NCBI RefSeq assembly: GCF_949987515.2
Contig: NC_082684.1
Location: 154,494,044-154,558,043, forward strand
Length of the DNA: 64,000 bases
Reading direction: 5' to 3'
DNA from: Delphinus delphis
Taxonomy: Eukaryota; Chordata; Mammalia; Artiodactyla; Delphinidae
The notes beneath the pieces are model-generated. The model was not told the origin of the DNA, ran no database searches, and worked only from the letters and a program-made list of their open reading frames with translations. Position numbers and translations under genes: made by a program. This document shows, piece by piece, positions 50,401 to 57,889 of this stretch (its first letter is position 1; the number at the start of each line of letters is the position of its first letter).

Positions 50401-53400
50401 TGCCAGTCCCCTTTATTTCAAGGTGTTTCTACAGCCCTCTGCTCTCCTAAAACCCCCAGGCTGAAATGATAATTTATGTCCCTGGCTTAACTGAATCAGT
50501 TCAGGAAGGTTCCCCACAGGCAGGAACAGCTGAATGGTAAAGCAGACATTTGTCATCAGTTGAATTCTATTCACTGAGAACATCACTGTCCCAGGCAAAT
50601 GTGAGAGAGGAAAAAACGGGCAGGAAGCACTCACTCACCTGCCGCAGTTTGGTTCCCACCATGGAGGCACTGCTGTCAAGCACAAACACCACATTCTTGG
50701 GTAACGGAGGAAGGTCTTTGGGGGCAAAGTAGTGCACAAAATAGCCATTTAGAACCTGGTGGAGGGAAAAGAATGTAAAAATGGTACCCAGATTAGGTAG
50801 GAAAACAAACCAAAATGGATAGTCTATGGGATCTCTAATAAAAGTCAAAGGTAGCATGAAACAGAGTCTAGGGCCAGATTCTGTACCCAGAACAAAAGTA
50901 TCCATGGTCCTGATTCCTCCAACTAATTGCAAATTAATTTGTTTATTTATTTAAACATCTTTATGGGAGTATAATTGCTTTACAATGGTGTGTTTCTGCT
51001 TTATAACAAAGTGAATCAGCTATACATACACATTTATCCCCATATCTCTTCCCTCTCATTTCTCCCTCCCACCCTCCCTATCCCACCCCTCTAGGTGGTC
51101 ACAAAGCACTGAGCTGATCTCCCTGTGCTATGTGGCTGCTGCCCACTAGCTATCTATTTTACATTTGGTAGTGTATATACGTCCATGCCACTCTCTCACT
51201 TCGTCCCAGCCTACCCTTCCCACTCCCTGTGTCCTCAAGTCCATTCCCTATGTTTGTGTCTTTATTCCTGTCCTGTCCCTAGGTTCTTCAGAACCTTATT
51301 TTTTTTTTTTTTAGATTCCATATATATGTGTTAGCATATGGTATTTTTCTCTTTCTGACTTACTTCGCTCTGTATGACAGACTCTAGGTCCATCCACCTC
51401 ACAACAAATAACTCAATTTTGTTTCTTTTTATGGATGAGTAATATTCCATTGTATATATGTGCCACATCTTCTTTATCCATTCATCTGTTGATGGACACT
51501 TAGGTTGCTTCCATATCCTGGTTATTGTAAATAGAGCTGCAATGAACATTGTGGTACATGACTCTTTATGAATTATCATTTTCTCAGGGTATATACCCAG
51601 TAGTGGGATTGCTGGGTCTTATGATAGTTCTATTGTTAGTTTTTTAAGGAACCTCCATACTGTTCTACATAGTGGCTGTATCAATTTACATTCCAAGCAA
51701 CAGTGCAAGAGGGTTCCCTTTTCTTCACACCCTCTCCAGCATTTGTTGTTTGTAGATTTTTTGATGATGGCCATTCAGACTGGTGTGGGGTGATACCTCA
51801 CTGTAGTTTTGATTTGCATTTCTCTAATGATTAGTGATGTTGAGCATCCTTTCATGTGTTTGTTGGCAATCTGCATATCTTCTTTGGAGAAATGTCTATT
51901 TAGATCTTCTCCCCATTTTTGGATTGGGTTGTTTGTGTTTTTGATATTGAGCTGCATGAGCTGCTTGTAAATTTTGAAGATTAATCCTTTGTCAGTTGCT
52001 TCATTTGCAAATATTTTCTCCCATTCTGAGGGTTGTCTTTTGGTCTTGTTTATGGTTTCCTTTGCTGTGCAAAAGCTTTTAAGTTTCATTAGGTCCCATT
52101 TGTTTATTTTTGTTTTTATTTCCATTTCTCTAGGAGGTGGGTCAAAAAGGATCTTGCTGTGATTTATGTCATAGAGTGTTCTGTGTATGTTTTCCTCTAA
52201 GAGTTTTATAGTGTCTGGCCTTACATTTAGGTCTTTAATCCATTTTGAGTTTATTTTTGTGTATGGTGTTAGGGAGTGTTCTAATTTCATTCTTTTACAT
52301 GTAGCTGTCCAGTTTTCCCAGCACCACTTATTAAAGAGGCTGTCTTTTCTCTATTGTATATTCTTGCCTCCTTTATCAAAGATAAGGTGACCATATGTGT
52401 GTGGGTTTATCTCTGGGCTTTCTAACCTGTTCCATTGATCTATACTTCTGTTTTTGTGCCAGTACCATACTGTCTTGATTACTGTAGCTTTGTAGTACAG
52501 TCTGAAGTCAGGGAGCCTGATTCCTCCAGCTCTGTTTTTCTTTCTCAAGATTGCGTTGGCTATTAGGGGTCTTTTGTGTTTCCATACAAATTGTGAAATT
52601 TTTTGTTCTAGTCCCGTGAAAAATGCCATTGGTAGTTTGATAGGGATTGCATTGTATCTGCAGATTGCTTTGGGTAGTATAGTCATTTTCACAATGTTGA
52701 TTCTTCCCATCCAAGAACATGGTATAGCTCTCCATCTGTTTGTATCATCTTTAATTTGTTTCATCAGTGTCTTATAGTTTTCTGCATACAGGTCTTTTGT
52801 CTCCTTAGGTAGGTTTATTCCTAGGTATTTTATTCTTTTTTAGCAATGGTAAGTAGGAGTGTTTCCTTAATTTCTCTTTCAGATTTTTCATCATTATTGT
52901 ATAGGAATGCAAGAAATTACTGTGCATTAATTTTGTATCCTGCTACTTGACCAAATTCATTGATTAGCTCTAGTAGTTTTCTGGTAGCATCTTTAAGATT
53001 CTCTATGTATAGTATCATGCCATCTGCAAACAGTTACAGCTTTACTTCTTTTCCATTTTGGATTCCTTTTATTTCTTTTTCTTCTCTGATTGCTGTGGCT
53101 AAAACTTCCAAAACTATGTTGAATAATAGTGGTGAGAGTGGACAACCTTGTCTTGTTCCTGATCTTAGAGGAAATGGTTTCAGTTTTTCACCACTGAGAA
53201 CAATGTTGGCTGTGGGTTTGTCATATATGGCGTTTATTATGTTGAGGTAAGTTCCCTCTATACCCATTTTCTGGAGAGTTTTTTATCATAAATGGATGTT
53301 GAATTTTGTTGAAAGCTTTCTCTGCATCTATTGAATGACCATATGGTTTTTCTCCTTCAATTTGTTAACATGGTGTATCACATTGATTGATTTGCGTATA

Positions 53401-54494
53401 TTGAAGAATCCTTGCATTCCTGGGATAAACCCCACTTGATCATGGTGTATGATCCTTTTATTTTATTTATTTTTTTTGCGGTACACGGGCCTCTCACTGT
53501 CTTGGCCTCTCCCGTTGCAGAGCATAGGCTCCGGGCGCACAGGCCATGGCCCACGGGCCCAGCCGCTCTGCGGCATGTGGGATCTTCCCGGACCAGGGCA
53601 CGAACCCGTGTCCCCTGCATCGGCAGGCGGACTCTGAACCACTGCGCCACCAGGGAAGCCTGTATGATCCTTTTAATGTGCTGTTGGAATCTGTTTGCTA
53701 GCATTCTGTTGAGGATTTTTGCATCTATGTTCACCAGTGATATTGGTCTGTAGTTTTCTTTCTTTGTGACATCTTTGACTAATTGCTAATTTAATCTGTA
53801 TAAAGTCATTCCTTAAAAGTATATCGACTACACTGACTAAATCAATTTAAATTATCCATCCCTTCTTGACTCTTGTCACTTGAGAATCCTGCTCCCTTCA
53901 TTATCTGGTTTTTCCTAACCACCTTTCATGTTAAGACATAAAGACTGCTTACATCCTGGATGCACATTAATACATTTTGATATTCCCACCCTGTCTTTGG
54001 AGCAACATAACCTAAGAAAAAGGAGCCATGGGCCAGTCTCTCTAAGTTAAAATTAAAGATGAACTAAGTTCTAACTTCATCTAAAACACCGCAGGGAAAA
54101 TTATAGGTTTCATTTGATTCCAGATTACTGACGCAGGAAACAGATAACCGCAGCCTCCAGCAAGGGAACACTGCTGGTCTTCTTGGAGACATATTTGGGG
54201 TTAAAACAGATTTCCTAAGAACTGGAAGTTCTCTCTCCCATAGGTAAGTATTGAAATCCCTAGTTCTGGGTGTAACTAAGAGTATCAAGCAACTAACATG
54301 AAACGGCAACAACGAACCCATTACCTGTATGTCCCCAATGCTCTGTTCCCTATTAACATCATATCTAATGATGAAATCTCCCAAAATGCCATTCTGGGCA
54401 ATCTTGGCTTGTTGGACCACAGTAGGTTTAAAAACGACTTTGGCAAAAGTTTCGTTTTGGTTGATAACAGTAGAAGGAGGTGGCCCAGAATCAT
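18120..54494 (-). CDS. ITIH5: ITIH5, inter-alpha-trypsin inhibitor heavy chain 5 (3' part, nine exons)
   Basis: Nine minus-strand exons join into one open frame of about 719 codons plus the TGA: 54325-54494, 50639-50755, 31376-31544, 27633-27942, 26050-26606, 23180-23233, 21074-21190, 19973-20350 and 18120-18409. The product is a secreted extracellular-matrix protein. Family heavy chains bind and stabilise hyaluronan. Seen here: a VWA domain with the metal-site motif DSSAS and later FLTDGKPT, a DGDPHF site, and a C-terminal heavy-chain domain ending GTSRGL. Identification as ITIH5, rather than ITIH1-4 or ITIH6, rests on recalled human stretches such as SLENCGLTR and [15 protein letters not shown]. 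Human ITIH5 is about 942 residues, so roughly 220 N-terminal residues (signal peptide, most of the VIT domain) lie beyond the window. Every intron is GT-AG and phases match. I see no disabling change. Confidence 0.96.
18410..19289. other. ITIH5 intron 13, proximal part
   Basis: GC-rich intron sequence with overlapping frames (18678-19154 and 18818-19537 plus) that lack splice context. No repeat was recognised before the L1 at 19290. Confidence 0.5.
19290..19800 (+). mobile_element. L1 3' fragment in ITIH5 intron 13
   Basis: The plus strand encodes the L1 ORF2 C-terminal block ([35 protein letters not shown]), then 3' UTR. It is antisense to ITIH5. The joined frame at 18818-19537 is an artefact of running into this element. 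Confidence 0.88.
19973..20350 (-). CDS. ITIH5: ITIH5 exon 13 (C-terminal heavy-chain domain, first part)
   Basis: The exon is 378 bp (126 codons), phase 1 at both ends. The acceptor is ccgccgccttcaag and the donor GTAGGT. It encodes [17 protein letters not shown], then [19 protein letters not shown], the strand-rich [20 protein letters not shown], and ends NCHGLLG. This is most of the Pfam-type ITI_HC_C domain, which in the classical heavy chains is removed after the DPHF site. N-Q-S is a sequon. The exon is GC-rich. Confidence 0.96.
20614..20850 (+). mobile_element. 5'-truncated L1 in ITIH5 intron 12
   Basis: An L1 tail ('ctgtatagcacagggaattc', 'gctgtacacctgaaacc') with the 17-bp duplication aaaaagggggttgacat at 20597-20613 and 20851-20867. 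It lies 250 bp before exon 13 in gene order. Confidence 0.92.
21074..21190 (-). CDS. ITIH5: ITIH5 exon 12 (DPHF processing/hyaluronan-link site)
   Basis: The exon is 117 bp, phase 1 at both ends. The acceptor is tcctgttctggcag and the donor GTGAGT. It encodes [18 protein letters not shown] and then [22 protein letters not shown]. In ITIH1-3 the aspartate of DPHF becomes the mature C-terminus and is esterified to the chondroitin chain or to hyaluronan. The motif is intact here. S-N-L-T creates an N-glycosylation sequon where I recall R-L-T in human. Confidence 0.94.
21191..23179. other. ITIH5 intron 11
   Basis: About 2 kb of intron with no recognised repeat or RNA gene. Confidence 0.5.
23180..23233 (-). 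CDS. ITIH5: ITIH5 exon 11 (54-bp mini-exon)
   Basis: This 54-bp exon (18 codons, phase 1 at both ends) was found by frame and homology, being too short for ORF calling. The acceptor is ggaccaggagaggag on the plus strand, read as tctcctctccag. The donor is GTAAAG. It encodes [18 protein letters not shown], close to the recalled human sequence. Phase symmetry means skipping it would keep the frame, so an isoform lacking it is possible. That is inference only. Confidence 0.93.
23515..23915 (+). mobile_element. two abutting L1 3' fragments in ITIH5 intron 10
   Basis: An older L1M piece ('ttgcaagatgaaaaagttct', 'actacacacttaaaaatgg') is followed from about 23655 by a cetartiodactyl L1 tail ('taatgtatagcacagagaac', 'aagcaagtatacttcag'). 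Both are antisense to ITIH5. Confidence 0.75.
24236..24450 (-). mobile_element. CHR-family SINE, young copy
   Basis: Minus orientation (sense to ITIH5). The target-site duplication ctcaatgtttttt lies at 24229-24241 and after the head at 24451. Confidence 0.95.
24995..25225 (-). repeat. MIR SINE
   Basis: Reverse MIR: 'cttagtatacaccaaggc', 'cattttacaggtgaggga', 'agccacacagctggctggg'. The adjacent 24451-24994 and 25226-25504 hold nothing recognised. Confidence 0.7.
25505..25700. repeat. AT-rich low-complexity tract
   Basis: About 200 bp made almost wholly of A and T with recurring AATAAAATTTTATT-like self-complementary pieces. No transposon family was recognised. It lies 350-550 bp downstream of exon 10 in gene order. 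Confidence 0.8.
26050..26606 (-). CDS. ITIH5: ITIH5 exon 10 (post-VWA linker)
   Basis: This is the largest exon here, at 557 bp, phase 2 in and phase 1 out. The acceptor is ctgttcctcctctccag and the donor GTAAGG. It begins [19 protein letters not shown], then [18 protein letters not shown] and [17 protein letters not shown]. Next comes the acidic, less conserved stretch with [20 protein letters not shown], and it ends near RGAHLQP. N-G-S is a sequon. The LWSYLT helix is typical of heavy chains. The variable parts between fit the fast-evolving linker of this family, judged from memory of the human protein. Confidence 0.96.
27003..27280. mobile_element. Tigger-family DNA transposon fragment
   Basis: It follows a Tigger/mariner-type terminal region: 'caggcataaattgttttatt', 'tttgtggcaatcctgcattg', 'gactcgctttattgcaata', 'agtatctctgaggtg'. 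A TA precedes it. It is non-autonomous and old. It lies in ITIH5 intron 9. Confidence 0.75.
27290..27525 (-). repeat. MIR SINE
   Basis: A diverged reverse MIR with 'cctcacttcacagttgggga' and 'gcctcaagtcacaaggcagg'. It abuts the Tigger fragment and ends about 100 bp from exon 9. Confidence 0.5.
27633..27942 (-). CDS. ITIH5: ITIH5 exon 9 (VWA end)
   Basis: The exon is 310 bp, phase 1 in and phase 2 out. It encodes [17 protein letters not shown], then [40 protein letters not shown] and SLENCGLTR, ending [12 protein letters not shown] supplies the later MIDAS aspartate. N-N-T is a glycosylation sequon. The acceptor is tatgtcctgcag. The donor reads GG|GTCCGTGGG, which has the GT but is weak at +3 to +5. 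The frame demands this boundary because exon 10 must open with the third base of a glycine codon before FYDE. The exon is GC-rich, with many CpGs. Confidence 0.95.
28760..29060 (-). mobile_element. L1M 3' fragment split by a SINE
   Basis: L1M tail sequence ('ggccttattgacgtacc', then 'gttgtgtacccatcaccacc') interrupted at about 28823-28947 by a short SINE. It is in ITIH5 intron 8. 27943-28759 has no recognised gene besides a T-run at 28385. Confidence 0.55.
28823..28947 (-). mobile_element. short CHR-type SINE, older subfamily
   Basis: Minus orientation: 'gcaggatcttagttcccc' and 'taaccactggaccaccaggg'. It is the same short class as 11851 and 49582. Similar flanks (ccaaaaatgtcac and ccaaaaatttcac) suggest a decayed target-site duplication. 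Confidence 0.8.
29376..29602 (-). mobile_element. CHR-family SINE, very young copy
   Basis: Minus orientation, starting with 35 uninterrupted T (a 35-base A tail in the SINE's own sense). The target-site duplication tctcactgcatttt lies at 29365-29378 and after the head at 29603. A long pure tail indicates recent insertion. Confidence 0.96.
29868..30062 (-). repeat. MIR SINE
   Basis: Reverse MIR with 'ctttacagatgaggaaactg' and 'gattcaaatccagacagtct'. 30063-31375 has no recognised feature. Confidence 0.8.
31376..31544 (-). CDS. ITIH5: ITIH5 exon 8 (VWA middle)
   Basis: The exon is 169 bp, phase 0 in and phase 1 out. The acceptor is ttttgtgtttgcctag and the donor GTAAGC. It encodes [19 protein letters not shown], then the beta strand [11 protein letters not shown] and on to HHMSPTGG, whose last glycine is split with exon 9. 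The F-x-x-I-G-F-S pattern is the usual second VWA strand of heavy chains. It is separated from exon 7 by a 19-kb intron. Confidence 0.95.
31790..32160 (-). repeat. L2-like LINE fragment
   Basis: A diverged stretch with L2 3'-end character ('ctagacctggaatgttcttc', 'gacaaggccctcgtcattc'). Similar low-confidence pieces occur at 34430-34900 and 40440-40690. Confidence 0.35.
32181..32318. repeat. GGTATAA-based tandem repeat
   Basis: GGTATAA/TAGGTATAAAGG units repeat about ten times. A longer unit containing 'aataccactggaatttaaa' occurs twice (near 32235 and 32301). It is a likely polymorphic minisatellite in ITIH5 intron 7. Confidence 0.9.
32597..33681 (+). mobile_element. 5'-truncated L1 (1.08 kb) in ITIH5 intron 7
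   Basis: The end of ORF2 plus 3' UTR, antisense to ITIH5 ('aacaagggattaatctcc', 'cagcaacatggatggacc', 'tgtatagcacagggaagtc'). Flanks gaaacgctccagga (32583-32596) and gaaaagctccagga (33682-33695) form a 14-bp target-site duplication with one mismatch. Its 5' end carries a 71-bp tandem duplication (32603-32673 and 32674-32744). Confidence 0.93.
33965..34395 (+). mobile_element. L1 3' fragment
   Basis: L1 tail type with 'atgatatcacttacacatgg' and 'gtggttaccagaggcaccag', ending 'gaatatcaactgtatctc'. It is antisense to ITIH5. Confidence 0.75.
34900..36425. other. ITIH5 intron 7, nothing recognised
   Basis: Intron sequence with short frames on both strands. I see no repeat family, RNA gene or coding motif. 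Confidence 0.45.
36426..36671 (-). mobile_element. CHR-type SINE, older long subfamily
   Basis: Minus orientation: 'gttgggtcttcgttgctgcg', 'gtggtggagcacgggctcta', then the head 'gagccaccagggaagccc'. It keeps a 3' region lost in the young class and has more changes. The flanking ccttcttc may be its target-site duplication. Confidence 0.9.
36672..40714. other. ITIH5 intron 7, largely single-copy
   Basis: Four kilobases with no confident repeat or gene. 38300-39900 is AT-rich. 40440-40690 is weakly L2-like. The core GCCAGCAGGGGG (37899-37910) resembles half of a CTCF site. Confidence 0.45.
40715..41060 (-). mobile_element. L1 3' fragment
   Basis: A reverse L1 tail: 'attgaagtatacttgatgta', 'aggtgtacgataaagtg', 'ttccacatataagggatatc'. 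It is sense to ITIH5. Confidence 0.75.
41061..42315. other. ITIH5 intron 7, nothing recognised
   Basis: Non-coding intron with short frames only. Confidence 0.4.
42316..42538. mobile_element. hAT-Charlie non-autonomous element (MER3-type)
   Basis: The ends form an inverted repeat, 'caggggtcagccaac' and 'gtttgctgacccctg'. The inside has 'gctacaacggcagagttcag' and 'gggccgaatccaggctgc'. It is a fossil DNA transposon. The exact family name is from memory. Confidence 0.8.
42539..43293. other. ITIH5 intron 7, nothing recognised
   Basis: Non-coding. The 148-codon plus frame at 42631-43077 has no motif or splice context. Confidence 0.4.
43294..43725 (+). mobile_element. L1 3' end interrupted by a DNA transposon
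   Basis: The L1 tail runs to 43376 ('atctagcacagggaaccata'), is broken by a 219-bp element, and resumes at 43596 ('ttataagggaaaagaatc') through 'caactatacttcgatt' and an A-rich tail. It is antisense to ITIH5. Confidence 0.88.
43377..43595. mobile_element. hAT-Charlie MER1-type element nested in L1
   Basis: Termini are 'caggggtccccagcc' and 'ggttggggactgctg'. The inside has 'caggccgcacagcaggaggt' and 'ttgtcttccacgaaaccag'. The 8-bp flanks ctgtaagg and ttataagg are each one change from the L1 consensus site ctataagg seen elsewhere in this window, which is the duplication expected for hAT. Confidence 0.85.
43800..44030 (+). repeat. MIR SINE fragment
   Basis: A diverged plus-strand MIR: 'ctcatctacaaaatagggat' and a 3' part ending near 'gctggtcactcagggg'. 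44085-44230 also has an ancient repeat-like 'ccaggtaccatgctagga'. Confidence 0.45.
44231..45842. other. ITIH5 intron 7, nothing recognised
   Basis: Single-copy-looking intron. No gene, RNA or clear repeat. Confidence 0.4.
45843..46015 (+). repeat. MIR SINE
   Basis: 'ccctgccatttactagctgt', 'gcctcagtttctccatcagt' and 'gaaatggggatgacaacc' match the plus MIR core. Confidence 0.85.
46340..46925 (-). mobile_element. old L1M ORF2 fragment
   Basis: AT-rich reverse L1M: 'catcctttgcccattttct', 'gcaaagttttccccagtc', 'gaaagtctttccttac'. It contains a local duplication of 'atattaaagataaac' (46620 and 46664). A plus-strand L1M piece follows at 46930-47160. Confidence 0.6.
47165..47376. mobile_element. 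hAT-Charlie MER58-type element
   Basis: 'gcactgtccaataatggtaa', 'gtgctcaatagccacatgtg' and a terminal 'tctgtggaatagtgctgc' follow the MER58-like consensus, partly palindromic. Confidence 0.65.
47377..48430. other. ITIH5 intron 7, nothing recognised
   Basis: AT-rich intron without assignable features. Confidence 0.4.
48430..49320 (+). mobile_element. old LINE (HAL1/L1M ORF1-like) fragment
   Basis: Ordered matches to a HAL1/L1M ORF1-end type sequence: 'agagcaaatctgaaaaagaa', 'gaaattctagaactaaaaaa', 'atggaacccaggcgacaat', 'ccagcagacccaccatta'. It is riddled with stops and runs up to the SINE at 49582. Confidence 0.55.
49582..49690 (+). mobile_element. short CHR-type SINE, older subfamily
   Basis: 'aattccctggcagtccactg' and 'ggttggggaactaagatccc'. 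The same short class as 11851, without a clear target duplication. Confidence 0.8.
49691..50638. other. ITIH5 intron 7, exon-7-proximal part
   Basis: No repeat or gene recognised, apart from the good GTGAGT donor that ends exon 7. Confidence 0.45.
50639..50755 (-). CDS. ITIH5: ITIH5 exon 7 (VWA start, metal-binding motif)
   Basis: The exon is 117 bp (39 codons) and in phase 0 at both ends. The acceptor is ttttccctccaccag and the donor is GTGAGT. It encodes [19 protein letters not shown], then the first VWA beta strand [24 protein letters not shown] is the DxSxS metal-ion-dependent adhesion site (MIDAS) motif, and it is intact. A sense-oriented L1 ends about 180 bp upstream of the acceptor, which makes this the exon most exposed to repeat-driven mis-processing. 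Confidence 0.96.
50939..53777 (-). mobile_element. 5'-truncated L1, 2.8 kb, sense to ITIH5, intron 6
   Basis: ORF2 C-terminal half plus 3' UTR. Minus-strand frames include [16 protein letters not shown] [39 protein letters not shown] and [17 protein letters not shown], broken by stops and shifts. The target-site duplication is actaattgcaaattaat (50922-50938) and actaattgctaatttaat (53778-53795). The 3' end carries AATAAA on the minus strand (50951-50942) and lies about 180 bp upstream of the exon 7 acceptor. A CHR SINE is nested at 53461-53660. Confidence 0.95.
53461..53660 (-). mobile_element. CHR-family SINE nested in L1
   Basis: Minus orientation. The target-site duplication tgtatgatcctttta lies at 53446-53460 and 53661-53675. 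It has a small internal deletion after 'gcacaggccatgg' compared with the other copies. Confidence 0.95.
54325..54494 (-). CDS. ITIH5: ITIH5 exon 6 (before the VWA domain)
   Basis: The exon is 170 bp, enters in phase 1 and leaves in phase 0. The acceptor follows ...tatcttgcttacag and the donor is GTAATG. It encodes [19 protein letters not shown] and continues to REQSIGDIQ. It contains an N-glycosylation sequon (N-E-T). This is the stretch between the VIT domain and the VWA domain. It is the most 5' exon visible. No exon 5 was found in the remaining 9.5 kb upstream, so intron 5 runs past the window end. Confidence 0.95.
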
Positions 54495-56338
54495 CTGTAA
54501 GCAAGATATAAAGATAATTAATAACTGAATACATAAATTTTTTCTGAAAAGAAACAAGATCTATTTTGCATGGACACAAAGGATTAGACTTTATTTTAGT
54601 GCAGGTTTATGTTTCATATGAACTCCCAAAACTTTGTACAGATAACATATCACAATGCACCAGGTATGTTAGCATATATTTCACTTCTATGCCTCCTTTT
54701 AAATCTTTTCTTATAAGAATTTTTAAAATACGCAAAAGTAGACAGAACAGTAAAATGAACTCCCATGTACCCATCACCTGACTTTAACAATTATCAACCT
54801 TTTACCAATCTTTTGCATCTGTTTTTATGTATCCTCTCACAAGTGTTTCCTAGAATTTTAAAACAAATCTGAGCCCTCATACTTCATCCATGAATACTTC
54901 AGTATATATCTCTAACTACAAGAACACTTTTAGTGTAACCACAAAACCACTGGCACAAGTAACAAAATTAATGCTTAATTATCAACCTATACTTAATTAT
55001 CAACCTATACTCAGTTTGTATTTAAATTTTCCTGAGTCTCTAGAACCTATCTTGGAACAGTTGCTTTGTTTGAATCAGGATCATAACAAAGTCCCCACAT
55101 CACATTTGGTTTATGTTTCTTAAATCTCTTTTAATCCACTAGTGTCCCCCCTCTTCACCTCTTTTCTAATGCTACACATAAGTGCTGTAAAACACTGGTT
55201 ATTTGTCCTATGGAGTTTCTTACATTCTGTATTTTGTGATTGTTTACTTGTCCTGTCTTTTAACTTGCTCTTCTGAAGCCCTGGTCCCCAGTTTTGGGTT
55301 GAATGTAGCATCTGGGGGAGTAGAAAACATACCAATGCCCGGGCCAAGAGCTCATTTAATTGGTCTGCGACACAGCTGAGGCATCAGGATGTTTAAATTC
55401 CCTGTGGGAGTCTAATGCTCAGTTAAGATTGAGAATCACAGCTCAGTCCCCTGTAGTTCCTGTGTTCTGGTGGGTAGAGCTACAGACAGGCTACACTCAG
55501 CTTCAGCGCCATGGACAAGAACACTTCTTGGTGATGCTGAGTCCCTACTACCTTATCACATCAGAAAGTACACGATATCTAGTTGGCTACTTTTAGTTGC
55601 AGTAAGATTCATGGTGGGTTCTGATCACCCACGATAAAGTTCCTCATCAGTCTTTCCCTTAATAGTTTTATCAATCACTGATGATGTCTGCCTGTTCACT
55701 ATTTCATTAGAGTCGCAGAAGGCTGCTTTCGAATTCTATCATTCCTTCCATATGGAATTCTTCAGTAAGGAACACTTTTCCTCCATCAATCATTTGGTTG
55801 CCCTAACATACTGTTTGTCCAGAAAACTTATGACTCTTTAAAGAAAAAATTTCCCAAAGCTTTCCCCAGCATGAAACTTAGGATATAAATTGAATTCCAG
55901 AAAGAGGATAAATGGATGTTATGTGATTTGAGAAAAATTAGTGATGACAAAGAGCATCTCGTTTCACTCCTAACCTTCATTCCTTCCGTAGGACACACTA
56001 CAGAGAATTATTTCGTGGACTACCCACCTTTGTATATCCATACACCATGTCTATATACCGAACAACAGAAACCCAAAGTTTTGAGATCTGCATGCATCAT
56101 GAAGAATATGAAAACAAAATGAGGAATTCGTAAACATCAGTATGTGGACTTTTTATCCAGATACTGAATCAAAGCCCGGATTAAAACTGCTGCACAGCAT
56201 CTGATTCTCTTTTTAAATCTATTCAAGTTGTACCATGGAGTAAGCTGACCAGCAATTTTCCATCCCTAATTAGCAAAACAAAAAAGGAAATGAGGCATAA
56301 TTTGTCCATGGTAATTTGTGTTTAAGAATAAACTTCTT
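54495..56338. other. ITIH5 intron 5, exon-6-proximal part
   Basis: AT-rich intron. A 19-bp local repeat ('taattatcaacctatact') occurs twice near 54975 and 54993. No gene or clear repeat family recognised. Confidence 0.45.
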
Positions 56339-56547
56339 GGGCTTCCCTGGTGGCGCAGTGGTTGAGAGTCCGCCTGTCAATGCAGGGGACGCGGGTTCGT
56401 GCCCCGGTCCGGGAGGATCCCACGTGCCGCGGAGCAGCTGGGCCCGTGAGCCATGGCTGCTGAGCCTGCGCGTCCAGAGCCTGTGCTCTGCAACGGGAGA
56501 GGCCACAACAGTGAGAGGCCCGCGTACCGAAAATAAATAAATAAATA
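56339..56547 (+). mobile_element. CHR-family SINE, young copy
   Basis: Plus orientation with an (AAAT)n tail. The target-site duplication aataaacttctt is at 56327-56338 and 56548-56559. Confidence 0.95.
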
Positions 56548-56954
56548 AATAAACTTCTTTCTGCTAAGGGCTTATTAGACAAAAGTCAAAGGAAGCTTAG
56601 ACATTTCCTTCAACAGAACTGACAATTATTATTTAGAGACCAGTTAGGTGTAACCTTAACAGGAACCACCAGGCAGAACTGACTCTTCTATTATTTGTAC
56701 TTATCAAGGGCAGAGATTTCAGGAGTGACCAGAGAGCTAGCAAACAGAAAGTCTGTTCTTACAGAAAGTCAATTGTATGCAAGAGAACATACTTCCAACA
56801 GATCTGCTCATCTCAAGAAGGAGCTGTGAAAATCTCAAAGGCATGCTGACAAGTGCCAGCCTGTGTTCCCTGGAGTCAATCTTTCATTGTTATTACTGGC
56901 AAAGCCCCAAGAGTGAGAGGTAGGATAATACATTAGCTAGGAACTCAGGATCAC

Positions 56955-57150
56955 AAATGAGTCAGAAGGACCTGCATTTGATACTGGGTCTGCCTCTGAT
57001 CATCTCTGAGGCTCTGGGCAGGTTATTGAGCCCTGGTTATCTCATCTATAAAATGGATGAATGGTCTACCAAACACACTACTGAAATGGTTGTGATGTGA
57101 TGTACCTAGCATCATTCTGATTCATGGTGGGCAGTCACGCTAGCTAACAT
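56955..57150 (+). repeat. MIR SINE
   Basis: 'ttgatactgggtctgcctct', 'gggcaggttattgagccc', 'tctcatctataaaatggatg'. Confidence 0.7.
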
Positions 57151-57239
57151 TATCATCAACCACAAAGGGGTACAAAAAATAGAAGGGCCAGTGAATTCTA
57201 AAACAACACAACGTGTCAAACTTGGGATACTTCTTGCAA

Positions 57240-57560
57240 CGAAGAGGAAAGAACTACTGCTATTCGCAACACGGTTGAATCTGAGTCATTTTGAGTGAAA
57301 ACACAAGATACAAAAGAAAGTATTCACTATGTTTCCATTTACACAAAACTCAAGAGCAGGCATAACTCACTCATGGCAATTGAAGGAGCCTAGCGGTTCC
57401 CTTGAGGGGTGAATACTGACTGGGAAAGAGGATAAGGGGACCTTTTGGGGTGCTGAAAATACTCTACGTCTTGACCTGAAAGTAGTTGGTTGGGTATATA
57501 CATAGGTAAAAATTCATTGAATTGCACACATAGGATTTATACACTTTATTCTGGGCATAG
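57240..57560 (+). mobile_element. L1M 3' fragment
   Basis: An old L1 tail: 'gtatatacataggtaaaaat', 'caaaactcaagagcaggc'. It is antisense to ITIH5. Confidence 0.6.
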
Positions 57561-57889
57561 CCCAATTTTTTAAAAAAATTAAACTCATTGAAAGCTGTAT
57601 AGTCCAATAGATTGAACAAACAATCCCTGGGATGGAACACAGTATTATTTGCAAATGAACCTCTATCTTAGGGTAAGTCTGTTTGTGTGGGCATTTATAT
57701 GGGGATTAGGTGTATTCATTGTAGTTCCAGCTGGCAGAATGAGGACCAGGGACAGAGTTACGAGGAAGCACTTTCGTGCAGCATCTCTAAGCTCTAAGAA
57801 AGATGTCCTATTGGCAGAAGCAGCTTTCACAACTCATCTCACTAGAAGTGTTCCAGCAAACTCTGGATGGGTTCATCACCTGCAGGGGT

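Noticed and set aside
51331..53267. Minus-strand frames with reverse-transcriptase-like sequence
   Set aside because: They are broken ORF2 pieces of one truncated L1, not a host gene or an active element.
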